Assembly: GCF_030814215.1 (NCBI RefSeq)
Contig: NZ_JAUSUT010000001.1
Span: 5,270,001-5,334,000, forward strand
Length of the DNA: 64,000 nt
Direction: 5' to 3'
Source: Amycolatopsis thermophila
Lineage (GTDB): Bacteria; Actinomycetota; Actinomycetes; Mycobacteriales; Pseudonocardiaceae
Under the pieces are notes generated by a model, which ran no database searches, was not told the DNA's origin, and saw nothing but the letters and a program-made list of their open reading frames with translations. Made by a program: the position numbers and the translations under genes. Shown in pieces: positions 1 to 8,526 of the stretch (its first letter is position 1; each line of letters begins with the position of its first letter).

Positions 1-790
1 GAACCGGCCGACCGAGGTCGAACCGCTGCCGTTCGACCAGCGCAAGGTGGTGGCCCGGCGCGCGGCGATGGAGCTGCACGAGGGCGACCTGGCCAATCTC
101 GGTGTCGGCATGGCCAACGGGATCAGTTACGTGGCGCTCGAGGAGGGTTTCCTCGACCGGTTCACGCTCACCGTCGAGCAGGGCATCTTCGGTGGCCTGC
201 CCGGTGTGGGCCTGGACTCGGGCACCGCGATCAACCCGTCGGCCGTGGTGGACATGCCCGGCCAGTTCGACCTCTACGACGGCGGCGCGCTCGACTTCGC
301 CGGCCTCGCCTACGCCGAGGTCGACCGGCGCGGCAACGTCAACGTCGCGGCTGCGGGCGGCAAGCCGATCGGGCCCGGCGGGTTCATCGATATCAGCCAG
401 AAGGCCCGCACCATCGTGTTCTGCGGCACCCTGCGCGGCGGGGGCCTCGAAGTCCGGCTGGACGACGGGAAGCTCACCATCACCCGCGAGGGCCGCTACC
501 CGAAGTTCGTGCCGGAGGTCTCGCACATCAGCTTCAGCGCCGAACGGGCCTGCCGCCGGGGACAGCGGGTGCTGTACGTGACCGAACGGGCCGTGTTCCG
601 GCTGACCGGCGAGGGCGTGGAACTCATCGAGATCGCCCCCGGCGCCGACCTCCGGCGCGACGTCCTCGACCGGATGGGCTTCGTCCCGCTCATGCGGTCC
701 GAGCCGCGCCCGATGGATCCCCGCCTGTTCCGGCCCGAGCCCGCCGGGCTCAAGCCGCACCCGAGCACAGAAAGGCCCCAGCACGCATGA
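1..790 (+). CDS. Family I CoA-transferase, C-terminal part (5' end outside window)
   Basis: The frame is open from base 2, so the gene starts upstream of the window; 262 residues are visible. This is the C-terminal (beta-type) half of an acyl-CoA:acetate/3-ketoacid CoA-transferase of the YdiF/propionate CoA-transferase kind, which moves CoA between carboxylic acids in the cytoplasm. The segment VEQGIFGG carries the ExG motif whose Glu forms the covalent CoA thioester in this family; GPGGFIDIS and RVLYVTERAVF are further family signatures. The stop overlaps the next start (ATGA), so it is coupled to the CaiB-type gene. The substrate cannot be told from sequence. Confidence 0.88.
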   Translation, partial: NRPTEVEPLPFDQRKVVARRAAMELHEGDLANLGVGMANGISYVALEEGFLDRFTLTVEQGIFGGLPGVGLDSGTAINPSAVVDMPGQFDLYDGGALDFAGLAYAEVDRRGNVNVAAAGGKPIGPGGFIDISQKARTIVFCGTLRGGGLEVRLDDGKLTITREGRYPKFVPEVSHISFSAERACRRGQRVLYVTERAVFRLTGEGVELIEIAPGADLRRDVLDRMGFVPLMRSEPRPMDPRLFRPEPAGLKPHPSTERPQHA

Positions 791-2043
791 CGGACGCGTT
801 CGAAGGCATCCGCATCCTCGACTTCACCCAGCTCGAACAGGGCCCGTCGGCGACCCAGGTGCTCGCGGACTTCGGGGCCGAGGTGATCAAGGTCGAGCGG
901 ATCGACGCCGGCGAGATCGGCCGGTTCCAGCCGCCGCTGCTGGCCAACGGCTTCAGCCCCCACTGGTCGGCGACGAACCGCAACAAGAAGAGCATCAGCA
1001 TCGACGTCAAGTCCCCCGAGGGCAGGGAGATCATCCACACCCTCGCCCAGGACGCCGACATCGTCGCCAGCAACTTCCGGCCCGGTGTGATGGACCGGCT
1101 CGGCTTCGGCTGGGAGCAGCTGTCGGCGATCAACCCGCGCATCATCGTCGCCTACGCCTCGGGCTACGGCCTGTCCGGACCGTACGCGCACCGGCGCGGC
1201 CAGGACCTGGCGGCGCAGGCGATCAGCGGGCTGATGGCGCTGACCGGCAGTAAGGAGACCGGCCCGGTCCCGACCGGTACCTTCATGATCGACTACCTCG
1301 CCTCCATGCAGTTCGCGCAGGGCATGATGATCGCACTGGCGGCCCGGGAGAAGACCGGCCGCGGGCAGGTCGTCGACTCCAACCTGCTCAACGCGGCGAT
1401 CACCAGCCACCTGCAGGAAGGCACCACCTACCTCAACACCGGGCAGCGGTTCGACCGGCCCGCCGCAGGTATCGCCCATGCCCACAACACCGCCCTCTAC
1501 GGCTACTACGAAGCCGCCGACGGCCTGTGGTTCACCCTCATCGGCGAGTTCTACGTCGACCGGCAGTGGCAGCGCGCCGCCCGCGCGTGCGGGCTCGACC
1601 AGGACGTCGCCGACGATCCGCGGTTCCAGACGATCGACGGCCTGCGGGAGCACACCGAGGAGACGCACCGGCTGCTCGCCGAGGCCATCCGCAAGTTCCC
1701 GCGCGCGGAGATCATGGCCCGGTTCGAGGCCGAAGACGTGCTCGTCGCCCCGGTCCACGACTACGACGCCGTCTTCGACGATCCGCAGGTGCGCCACAAC
1801 GGGCTCGTGCTGGAGGCCGAAGTGGACGGTGTCGGACCGGTGAAGTTCGTGGGCATGCCCGTCGCCCTCACCGAGACCCCCGCCCGGCTGCGTCACCTCC
1901 CGCCCACCATCGGCCGGCACAACGACGAAGTCCTCACCGCCGCGGGCCTGTCCCCGCAGCGGATCGCCGAACTCAAAGCCGCCGGCGTCGTCGGCTCCGA
2001 ACGCGACCGCGAACGCGACGGCGGCACCCCCGCCTGGTCCTGA
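787..2043 (+). CDS. CaiB/BaiF (family III) CoA-transferase
   Basis: A 418-residue family III CoA-transferase of normal length. These enzymes transfer CoA between acids through an aspartyl-CoA intermediate in interlocked dimers. The N-terminal ILDFTQLEQGPSATQVLADFGAEVIKVE and SNFRPGVMDRLGFG segments are typical, and Asp140 in RRGQDLAAQ sits at the catalytic Asp position. The start overlaps the preceding stop by four bases. It is odd that a second CoA-transferase of an unrelated fold lies directly beside the first, which suggests two acid/CoA exchange steps or two substrates. Partner acids are unknown. Confidence 0.92.
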   Translation: MTDAFEGIRILDFTQLEQGPSATQVLADFGAEVIKVERIDAGEIGRFQPPLLANGFSPHWSATNRNKKSISIDVKSPEGREIIHTLAQDADIVASNFRPGVMDRLGFGWEQLSAINPRIIVAYASGYGLSGPYAHRRGQDLAAQAISGLMALTGSKETGPVPTGTFMIDYLASMQFAQGMMIALAAREKTGRGQVVDSNLLNAAITSHLQEGTTYLNTGQRFDRPAAGIAHAHNTALYGYYEAADGLWFTLIGEFYVDRQWQRAARACGLDQDVADDPRFQTIDGLREHTEETHRLLAEAIRKFPRAEIMARFEAEDVLVAPVHDYDAVFDDPQVRHNGLVLEAEVDGVGPVKFVGMPVALTETPARLRHLPPTIGRHNDEVLTAAGLSPQRIAELKAAGVVGSERDRERDGGTPAWS

Positions 2044-2064
2044 CCACCCGAGGAGAAACACCCC

Positions 2065-3240
2065 GTGACCCCCCTGACCTCGACCGGGCTCGTGCTGCCC
2101 ACCGCCGGCGGCGGCACCGTCCGCCACGTGATGCACGAGCCGATCGACTACCCGCGCCACCCGGAGCCGTTCACCTCCCGCACGGTGCTGGCCGCCGCGC
2201 ACGTCGTCGCCGACGCGCGCGCCGACTACCAGCCCGGCCAGACCCCTCCGGTGGACTGGGAGGCGACGATCGCGTTCCGCAAGCACCTGTTCAGCTACGG
2301 CGTCGGCATCGCCGAAGGCATGGACACCACCGAACGCGGCCCCGGCGGGCTCATCTGGCCGCAGGCGAAGGAACTCATCCGCCTCGGCGTGGCCGCCGCG
2401 CGGGAAGCCGGAGCCGCCGTCGTCGCCGGAGCCGGTACCGACCAGATCACCTCGCCCCGGCCCAGCCTCGCCGAGATCGTCGACGCCTACACCGAACAGC
2501 TCGAGTTCGTGCAGGCCCAGGGCAGCGCGGCGGTGCTGCGCGCGAGCCACGCCCTGGTCTCCGCCGCACGGTCCGAGGACGACTACCTGTCGGTCTACCG
2601 CGACGTGCTCGCCCGGACCGACCGGCCCGCCATCGTGCACTGGCTGGGCACCGGCTTCGACCCCACCCTCGCCGGCTACTGGGGACACACCGACGTGCGC
2701 GAGGCGATGGACGTGGTCGTGCGGATGGCGCAGGAGAACGCCCCGCACCTCGAGGGCATCAAGTTCAGCCTGCTGGACGAGGAGCTGGAGAAGGAGTTCC
2801 GCCGCCGCCTGCCCACCGGGGTCAAGGTGTTCACCGGTGACGACTACGGCTACACCGACCTGCTACTGGGCGACGGCGAGCACCACAGCCACGGGCTGCT
2901 GGGCGTGCTCGACCCGATCGCACCCCTCGCCGCCGCCGGGTTCGCCGCGCTCGACGCCGGTGACGAGCAGGGGTTCGCCGAGACGATGAACCGCTCCATC
3001 CCGATGGCCGTCAAGATGTTCGAGGCCCCGGCCGACCGCTACAAGGTCGGCACGGTGTTCGTCGCGTGGCTGTCCGGCCACCAGGACCACTTCCGCATGG
3101 TCACCGGGCGCGAGGGCCTGCGTTCCCTGCAGCACCTGACCGATCTGTTCGTCCTCACCGACGCGCTCGGCCTGTTCCCGGATCCGGAGCTCGCCGCGCA
3201 CCGGATGCGCCTGCTGCTCGCCGTGGGAGGGGTGGGATGA
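2065..3240 (+). CDS. DUF993 family protein (DHDPS-like TIM barrel)
   Basis: A 391-residue protein that I recognise as DUF993, a family related to dihydrodipicolinate synthase-type aldolases but without an established reaction. It starts at GTG with a GAGGAGA ribosome-binding site 11 bases upstream. Features seen include an acidic GIAEGMDTTERG segment, VVAGAGTDQI near residue 120, HWLGTGFDP near 200, GIKFSLLD near 230 and FTGDDYGYTDLLLGDGEHHSHG near 255, where family metal or Schiff-base residues could lie. Its stop overlaps the next start (ATGA). The context suggests C-C bond making or breaking on a hydroxy-acid or acyl-CoA, which is inference. Confidence 0.72.
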   Translation: MTPLTSTGLVLPTAGGGTVRHVMHEPIDYPRHPEPFTSRTVLAAAHVVADARADYQPGQTPPVDWEATIAFRKHLFSYGVGIAEGMDTTERGPGGLIWPQAKELIRLGVAAAREAGAAVVAGAGTDQITSPRPSLAEIVDAYTEQLEFVQAQGSAAVLRASHALVSAARSEDDYLSVYRDVLARTDRPAIVHWLGTGFDPTLAGYWGHTDVREAMDVVVRMAQENAPHLEGIKFSLLDEELEKEFRRRLPTGVKVFTGDDYGYTDLLLGDGEHHSHGLLGVLDPIAPLAAAGFAALDAGDEQGFAETMNRSIPMAVKMFEAPADRYKVGTVFVAWLSGHQDHFRMVTGREGLRSLQHLTDLFVLTDALGLFPDPELAAHRMRLLLAVGGVG

Positions 3241-4631
3241 CCGTGAACTCGTGGCCCGCGGTCCGCCCGGTGCCGGCCGCCGACGTGCGCGCGGCCCTCG
3301 CCGGCGCGCGCCGCGTGGTGTTCCTGGACGACGACCCGACCGGTACGCAGACCGTGCGCGATCTGCCGGTGCTGACCCGGTGGGCCGTCGACGACGTCCG
3401 CTGGGCGCTGCGGCAGGGCACCGCCGGGTTCTTCGTGCTCACCAACACCCGCAGCCTCGCGCCGCAGGACGCCGCGGCACGGGACCGCGAGGTCGTCGAG
3501 GCGTGCCTGACCGCCGCCGAACGGGACGGGATCCGGCTCGCGTTCGCCAGCCGGAGCGACTCCACGCTGCGCGGTCACTTCCCGCTCGAGACCGACGTCA
3601 TCGGCGAGCTGCTGGCCGAGCACGGCGGCGCGATGGACGGTGTCGTCCTCGCGCCGGCGTTCACCGACGCCGGCCGCGTCACCATCGGCGGGGTGCACTA
3701 CCTCCGGTCCGGCGACGAGCTGCTCCCGGTCGCCGACAGCGAGTTCGCGCGGGACGCGACCTTCGGCTTCGCCGCGTCCCGGCTGGCGGACTGGGTGGCC
3801 GAGAAGAGCGGCGGCCGCATCCCGGCGAGCGAGGTCGTCGAACTGACCCTCCGCGACCTCCGCGGCGGCAGCACGGACAGCCTGCGTGACCGGCTGACCG
3901 GGCTGAGCGGGGGCCGGGTCGTCGTCCTCGACACCGCCGAGGACGACGACCTCCGCGCCGGCGTGCTCGCGATCCTCGCCGCGGAGGACGCGGGCAAGTC
4001 CCTGGTGTACCGGGTCGGCCCGTCGTTCGTGCGAGCCCGCACCGGCCAGGACACGCCGCCGCCGATCGAGGACGACGCCCTCGCCGCGCTGGTCGGGCGG
4101 GACGCGCACGGGCTCGTCGTGGTCGGGTCCCACGTGGGGCTGACCAGCAGGCAGCTCACGAAGCTCGGTGAACGCCGGGAGTTCGTCCACGTCGAACTCG
4201 ACGTCCCGGCGATCCTCGAGCACCCGGCCGAGCACATCGACGCCGCGGCCACCCGCGCGGCGGCGGCGCTCGAGCGCAGCCTGGTCGTGCTCAGCACGTC
4301 CCGGACCCTGGTCACCGGCGCCGACGAAACCGAGAGCCTGGACATCGCACGCCGCGTCAGCGCGGCGCTGACCGAGACGGCCCGGCGGGCCGTCGCGCGA
4401 CGGCGTCCCGCGTTCGTCGTCGGCAAGGGCGGCATCACCTCCTCGGATGTGGCGACCGGGTCGCTGGGCATCCGGCGGGCCTGGGTCCGCGGCTCGATGC
4501 TGCCGGGGATCGTGTCGCTCTGGGAGCCGGTTTCCGGTCCCGCGCAAGGGCTTCCCTACGTCGTCTTCGCCGGCAACGTCGGCGACGAGAACTCACTGGC
4601 GGATGTCGTCGACCGGTTGGAGGCGGTGTGA
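3237..4631 (+). CDS. Four-carbon acid sugar kinase (DUF1537, OtnK/DenK-type)
   Basis: A 464-residue ATP-dependent kinase of the DUF1537 family, members of which phosphorylate 3-oxo-tetronates, D-threonate, L-threonate or D-erythronate derivatives. The start was chosen at the ATG that overlaps the preceding stop; the frame also stays open upstream, but that stretch is the DUF993 gene. Diagnostic motifs are DDDPTGTQ (residues 31-38, acid-sugar binding), ASRSDSTLRGH near 105, GKGGITSSDVA near 400 and FAGNVGDENSL near the C-terminus (nucleotide domain). It is coupled to the DenD-like dehydrogenase that follows. The exact substrate is open; DUF1537 members also act on 3-oxo-isoapionate. Confidence 0.9.
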   Translation: MTVNSWPAVRPVPAADVRAALAGARRVVFLDDDPTGTQTVRDLPVLTRWAVDDVRWALRQGTAGFFVLTNTRSLAPQDAAARDREVVEACLTAAERDGIRLAFASRSDSTLRGHFPLETDVIGELLAEHGGAMDGVVLAPAFTDAGRVTIGGVHYLRSGDELLPVADSEFARDATFGFAASRLADWVAEKSGGRIPASEVVELTLRDLRGGSTDSLRDRLTGLSGGRVVVLDTAEDDDLRAGVLAILAAEDAGKSLVYRVGPSFVRARTGQDTPPPIEDDALAALVGRDAHGLVVVGSHVGLTSRQLTKLGERREFVHVELDVPAILEHPAEHIDAAATRAAAALERSLVVLSTSRTLVTGADETESLDIARRVSAALTETARRAVARRRPAFVVGKGGITSSDVATGSLGIRRAWVRGSMLPGIVSLWEPVSGPAQGLPYVVFAGNVGDENSLADVVDRLEAV

Positions 4632-5617
4632 GCACGCGAATCGTCATCACCGGGGGCGCCGGTTTCCTCGGGTCCCTGCTGGCGCGGCGGCTGCTGGAGC
4701 AGCCGGCCGGCCTCGGCGGCGCCGACCCGGCCGAGGTGGGCGAGCTGATCCTGCTCGACCTCGTGGCTCCCCGCGACGACCTGGCCGCGGACCCGCGGGT
4801 GCGGCCGCTCGCCGGCCCCCTGGAGGACACCCTGCGCGAACTGGGCGAGGTGGACGGGATCTTCCACCTGGCCGGCGTCGTCAGCGGCGCCGCCGAGGCC
4901 GACTTCGACCTCGGGATGCGCACCAACGTCGACGGCACCCGCGCCCTGCTGGAGTACGCGCGCGGCCTGGCGACCCCGCCGGTCCTGGTGTTCTCCAGCT
5001 CGCTCGCGGTGTTCGGCAACGACCCGGCGCTGCCGCCGCTCGGTACCGTGGACGACGACACGCTGCCGCGGCCCCAGTCCAGCTACGGCATCCAGAAGTT
5101 CATCGGCGAACAGCTCGTGGCCGACTACACCCGCAAGGGGTTCGTCCGCGGCCGGTCCGTGCGGCTGATGACGGTGTCCGTGCGTCCCGGGAAGCCCAAC
5201 GCGGCCGCGTCGAGCTTCCTGTCCGGCATCATCCGTGAACCGCTGGCGGGGGAGCGCGCGGTCTGCCCGGTGCCGCCGGACACGCCGATCGCGCTGTCCT
5301 CACCCCGCCGCACGCTGGAGGGCCTCCTGCGCGCGGCCGAAGTGGACGACGCCACCTGGGGCAGCCGCACGGCGATGAACCTGCCCGCACTCACCACCAC
5401 TCCCCGCGAAATGGCCGAGGCGCTCGACCGCGTCGCGGGGGCGGGAACCAGCGAGCTGATCGACTGGACGGACGACCCCGCCGTCGGCGCGATCGTGCGG
5501 AGCTGGCCCGCCGAGTTCCGCACTCCCCGAGCGCACGCCCTCGGCCTGACCGCCGAGAAGTCCTTCGACGACGTCGTGCGCGCCTACCTCATCGACAACC
5601 CGGGAGCCCGACCATGA
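4628..5617 (+). CDS. denD: NAD-dependent epimerase/dehydratase-fold dehydrogenase, DenD-like (D-erythronate dehydrogenase)
   Basis: A 329-residue extended SDR. It has the NAD motif GGAGFLG (residues 9-15), a hydrophobic VFSSSLAVFG strand and the active-site SSYGIQK (Tyr153, Lys157). The family member DenD oxidises D-erythronate to 3-oxo-tetronate, which a DUF1537 kinase then phosphorylates, so gene adjacency supports the pairing. The start is a GTG overlapping the kinase stop (GTGA). RPGKPNAAASSFLSGIIREPLAGE in the C-terminal substrate domain matches the DenD/UDP-sugar-like subgroup. The substrate could also be another 2-hydroxy acid sugar. Confidence 0.75.
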   Translation: MSTRIVITGGAGFLGSLLARRLLEQPAGLGGADPAEVGELILLDLVAPRDDLAADPRVRPLAGPLEDTLRELGEVDGIFHLAGVVSGAAEADFDLGMRTNVDGTRALLEYARGLATPPVLVFSSSLAVFGNDPALPPLGTVDDDTLPRPQSSYGIQKFIGEQLVADYTRKGFVRGRSVRLMTVSVRPGKPNAAASSFLSGIIREPLAGERAVCPVPPDTPIALSSPRRTLEGLLRAAEVDDATWGSRTAMNLPALTTTPREMAEALDRVAGAGTSELIDWTDDPAVGAIVRSWPAEFRTPRAHALGLTAEKSFDDVVRAYLIDNPGARP

Positions 5618-6966
5618 CCACCGGCAACGACGCCATCGTCCCCAGTGGACGCGAGGACCGCCGCGCCGCCGGCGGCCCGGAGCCGAGCTCCGTCCGCACC
5701 CCGGCCGAGGTCCGCCGGGTCGCCCTCGCCGGCGGCGTCGGCACCCTCATCGAGTACTACGACTACGCGCTCTACGGCTACGTCTCCACGATCATCGCGC
5801 CGTTGTTCTTCCCCGGCAGCGACCCGGTCGCGTCCCTGCTGGCCGTGCTGGCCGTGTTCGCACTGTCCTACGTGGTGCGTCCACTCGGCGGGATCGTCTT
5901 CGGCTGGGTCGGCGACCGCTTCGGGCGCCGCCACGCGCTGATGGTCACGGTCGTGGGCATCGGCGTCGCCAACACCGCGATCGGTGTCCTGCCGACCTAC
6001 GCCGTGGCCGGGGTACTGGCACCGGTCCTGCTCGTGGTCGTCCGCGTCGCCCAGGGCTTCTTCGCCGGTGGTGAAGTCGGCGGTGCCGCCACCGTCATCG
6101 CCGAAGCCGCCCCGCCCGGCAAGCGGGCCCGCTACGGCGCCTTCACCCCCATGGGCACCAACGGCGGCTTCGCGATCGCCTCGGCCGCCATCGGCATCGT
6201 CTCCGGTGTGCTCGCCACCCAGCAGCTCAGCACGTGGGGCTGGCGCGTCCCGTTCCTGCTCGGCCTGCCGCTGACCGTCATCTGCTACTTCGCCCGCCGC
6301 ATGCTGCCCGACATCGACCGCCGGGTCTCGCTCGGCAAGCACGGTTTCCCGCTGCTGTCGGCGCTGAAGAACTATCCCGGCTCGCTGCTGCAGGCCACCG
6401 CGCTCGGCGTCGGCGTCCAGGGCGCGGCCTACATCGGCTCGACCTTCATCAGCATCTACCTGGTCTCCAACCTGCACTACCCCAAATCCCCGGTGTACTG
6501 GGTCACCGCGGGCGTGACGCTGTTCGCCGTCGCACTGATGCCGTTCACCGGCCGCCTGGCCGACCGCATCGGCACCTTCAAGGTGGCGACCATCGGGCTC
6601 GCCGGGTACGCGATCATCACCTACCCCGCGTTCCTGCTGATGGACATCGGCAACATCGGCCTGGCCGCCCTCGGCTACGTCGCCATCATGGTGAACATGG
6701 CGTTCCTGCAGGTCGCCTCCTTCACCCTGACCCCGCGGCTGTTCCCCGACGAGGTCCGCTACACCGGAACCGCGCTGGCGACCAACATCTCCGTCGTCAT
6801 CGCCGGCGGCACGGCGCCCTACGTCGCCACCTGGCTCGTCCAGCGGACCAGCGACCTGCGCTCGCCGTACTACTTCGTGGCCACGACCTGCCTGATCGGC
6901 CTGATCGCGATCGCCACCATGCGCAAGCGGCTGGCGTCGGAGTTCGCGTCGCCGGGCCTGCGATGA
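5614..6966 (+). CDS. MFS transporter, metabolite:H+ symporter (MHS) type
   Basis: A 450-residue polytopic membrane protein with about twelve hydrophobic segments. The first helix carries IEYYDYALYGY, and the loop between helices 2 and 3 carries GDRFGRRHAL, both signatures of the MHS branch of the major facilitator superfamily. RVAQGFFAGGEVGGA in helix 4 is also typical. It lies inside the acid-sugar operon, coupled by ATGA overlaps on both sides, so it probably imports the acid that the flanking dehydrogenase, kinase and aldolase consume. Substrate is inferred only. Confidence 0.88.
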   Translation: MTTGNDAIVPSGREDRRAAGGPEPSSVRTPAEVRRVALAGGVGTLIEYYDYALYGYVSTIIAPLFFPGSDPVASLLAVLAVFALSYVVRPLGGIVFGWVGDRFGRRHALMVTVVGIGVANTAIGVLPTYAVAGVLAPVLLVVVRVAQGFFAGGEVGGAATVIAEAAPPGKRARYGAFTPMGTNGGFAIASAAIGIVSGVLATQQLSTWGWRVPFLLGLPLTVICYFARRMLPDIDRRVSLGKHGFPLLSALKNYPGSLLQATALGVGVQGAAYIGSTFISIYLVSNLHYPKSPVYWVTAGVTLFAVALMPFTGRLADRIGTFKVATIGLAGYAIITYPAFLLMDIGNIGLAALGYVAIMVNMAFLQVASFTLTPRLFPDEVRYTGTALATNISVVIAGGTAPYVATWLVQRTSDLRSPYYFVATTCLIGLIAIATMRKRLASEFASPGLR

Positions 6967-7820
6967 GGGCGGCACTCGACGAGGTCGTGGCGCGGCGGGT
7001 GAACGCGGGCGCGGCGGTTCCGGCGTTCACCTGCTACGGCGCCGGCACCGCGCTGGCGGTCGTCGGCGCGGCCGAATCCCTGCGGCTGCCGGTCATCCTG
7101 CTCGTGGCGCCCTCCTCGGCCGCCGCCGGCGGCGGACCGAGGTTGATCTCCACGCTGCGGCACATCGCCGACGACGCCCGCGTACCGGTCTGCGTCCAGC
7201 TGGACCACGCGAAGGACGAGGCGTTGATCCGGCAGGGGATCGAGGCCGGGGCGGACGCCGTGCTGGCGGATGGATCGCACCTGTCCCCGGAGGACAACGC
7301 CGCCTTCGTCCGGCGCGTCCGGGCGTCCGCCGACGTGGTGGTGGAAGCCGAACTGGGCAGCGTGCCCGGAGCCGAGGACCGCGCCGCGGTGCAGGAGACC
7401 GACCTGGCCGGGAAGACCGACCCGGCGACGGTCGGAGCATTCCTGGACGCGTCCGGTGCGCAGCTCCTCGCCTGCGGGGTGGGCAACGTCCACGGCCGCT
7501 ACCGCGGAACTCCGCGCATCGACTGGCCTCTGCTCGCCCGCATCAGGCAGGAGGCGGGCGCGGTGCCCCTGGTGCTGCACGGGGCGTCCGGCATCCCCGC
7601 CGCCGACCTGCGGGCGGCGGCCGCCGCGGGGGTCGGGAAGGTCAACGTCAACACCGAACTGCGCACCGCGATGCTGGCGGCGGCGGAGGAGAACCTCGGC
7701 CGGTGCCGCGCAGCGGGCGAGGACATGCTGTCCTTGACCGGGGCCGTGACCGCCGCCGCCGAGGCCGTGGTGCGGGAGGTGCTCACCACCCTGGCGGGCG
7801 CGGCTGCCGTGCCGACCTGA
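6963..7820 (+). CDS. Class II (zinc) aldolase, fructose-bisphosphate/tagatose-bisphosphate aldolase family
   Basis: A 285-residue class II aldolase. The start is the ATG overlapping the transporter stop; upstream codons in this frame belong to the transporter shadow. Catalytic Asp81 and zinc ligand His82 sit in QLDHAKD, further zinc ligands His177 in GNVHGRY and His206 in LHGASGI, and VEAELGSV near 128 completes the family pattern. It would split a phosphorylated acid sugar or ketose phosphate to a C2/C3 unit, the logical end of the DenD-kinase sequence. DUF1537 operons elsewhere pair with such aldolases (L-threonate pathway). Last gene of the operon; a hairpin follows. Confidence 0.88.
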   Translation: MRAALDEVVARRVNAGAAVPAFTCYGAGTALAVVGAAESLRLPVILLVAPSSAAAGGGPRLISTLRHIADDARVPVCVQLDHAKDEALIRQGIEAGADAVLADGSHLSPEDNAAFVRRVRASADVVVEAELGSVPGAEDRAAVQETDLAGKTDPATVGAFLDASGAQLLACGVGNVHGRYRGTPRIDWPLLARIRQEAGAVPLVLHGASGIPAADLRAAAAAGVGKVNVNTELRTAMLAAAEENLGRCRAAGEDMLSLTGAVTAAAEAVVREVLTTLAGAAAVPT

Positions 7821-7850
7821 CCGGCGGCCCTGCGGCGACGGGCCGCACCG
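7821..7850 (+). terminator. Hairpin after the acid-sugar operon
   Basis: Perfect 7-bp arms GCGGCCC (7824-7830) and GGGCCGC (7840-7846) with a 9-base loop, plus flanking CCG/CGG pairing. It begins one base after the aldolase stop. There is no T-run, as is common for actinomycete terminators. Confidence 0.5.
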
Positions 7851-7880
7851 GCGTCGAGCGGGCCCCACTAGGCTGGGTCG

Positions 7881-8315
7881 ATGGGGTCGGTCAAGCAGTT
7901 CCAGGTCACGTTCGACTGCGCGGAGCCGGAGCGGGTCGCCCGGTTCTGGTGCGAGGTGCTGGGGTACGTCGTGCCACCACCGCCGGACGGGTTCGCCACG
8001 TGGGACGAGTTCAACCGCTCGCTGCCGCCCGAGCAGCAGGGTGCGGCGTTCGCCTGCGTCGACCCGACGGGTGTGGGCCCGCGGCTGTACTTCCAGCGCG
8101 TTCCGGAAGGCAAGGTCGTCAAGAACCGGGTGCACCTCGACGTGCGGGCCGGCACCGGGCTCGTGGGGGAGGAGCGCCTTGCCGCGCTCCAGGTCGAGCG
8201 CGAACGGCTGGAAGCGCTCGGGGCGACTTGCGTGCAGGTGCTGGTCGCCGACGAGCACAACGAGTCGTGCATCGCGATGCAGGACGTCGAGGGCAACGAG
8301 TTCTGCCTCGACTGA
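7881..8315 (+). CDS. VOC (glyoxalase/bleomycin-resistance fold) family protein
   Basis: A 144-residue single-domain vicinal-oxygen-chelate protein. It opens with the typical QVTFDCAEPERVARFWCEVLGY strand-helix unit, and has RLYFQRVPEGKVVKNRVHLDV mid-protein and a metal-site Glu candidate in VEGNEFCLD at the C-terminus. Such stand-alone members are common in actinomycetes and usually bind small hydrophobic ligands or act as dioxygenase/lyase-like enzymes; no substrate can be assigned. It stands alone, 60 bases after the aldolase and 211 bases before the LigJ gene. Confidence 0.8.
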   Translation: MGSVKQFQVTFDCAEPERVARFWCEVLGYVVPPPPDGFATWDEFNRSLPPEQQGAAFACVDPTGVGPRLYFQRVPEGKVVKNRVHLDVRAGTGLVGEERLAALQVERERLEALGATCVQVLVADEHNESCIAMQDVEGNEFCLD

Positions 8316-8461
8316 GGGGCCGAACGCGCTGAGCGCACGTCCCGGGCGGCTGAGAAGCGCGCCGGGGGCGTGCGCTTACGCATGTCTGGGGGTCGTGCAC
8401 CGCCTCGTCCGCCGTCGGGTGCCCGAACGCCGGAGATCCTCGAACCAATCTTGGCGTAGAT

Positions 8462-8473
8462 ATTGTCAACAAT
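8462..8473. promoter_or_regulatory. GntR/FadR-type operator half-palindrome
   Basis: ATTGT-CA-ACAAT, a perfect 5-bp inverted repeat with a 2-base centre, fitting the TNGTNN(N)ACNA pattern bound by FadR-type GntR repressors. It overlaps the -35 box of the candidate promoter for the ligJ-ligI operon. No GntR gene is present in the window. Confidence 0.5.
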
Positions 8474-8491
8474 TTCTTCCACGGTTAGGGT
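8463..8491 (+). promoter_or_regulatory. Candidate promoter of the ligJ-ligI-transporter operon
   Basis: TTGTCA (8463-8468), 17 bases, TAGGGT (8486-8491), about 35 bases upstream of the ligJ start. The -35 box lies inside the GntR-type dyad, as expected for a repressible promoter. The rest of the 211-base gap (8316-8526) holds no recognisable gene. Confidence 0.5.
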
Positions 8492-8526
8492 GCGGGAAGG
8501 GAACCACGACCGCACGAGGACCGACT

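Noticed and set aside
496-2748. Long minus-strand open frame opposite the CoA-transferases (and similar ones at 5584-6975, 6870-8258, 37735-40065, 54782-56695)
   Set aside because: Low-complexity Arg/Gly/Val/His-rich translations with no family motifs; they are antisense shadows expected in very G+C-rich coding DNA.
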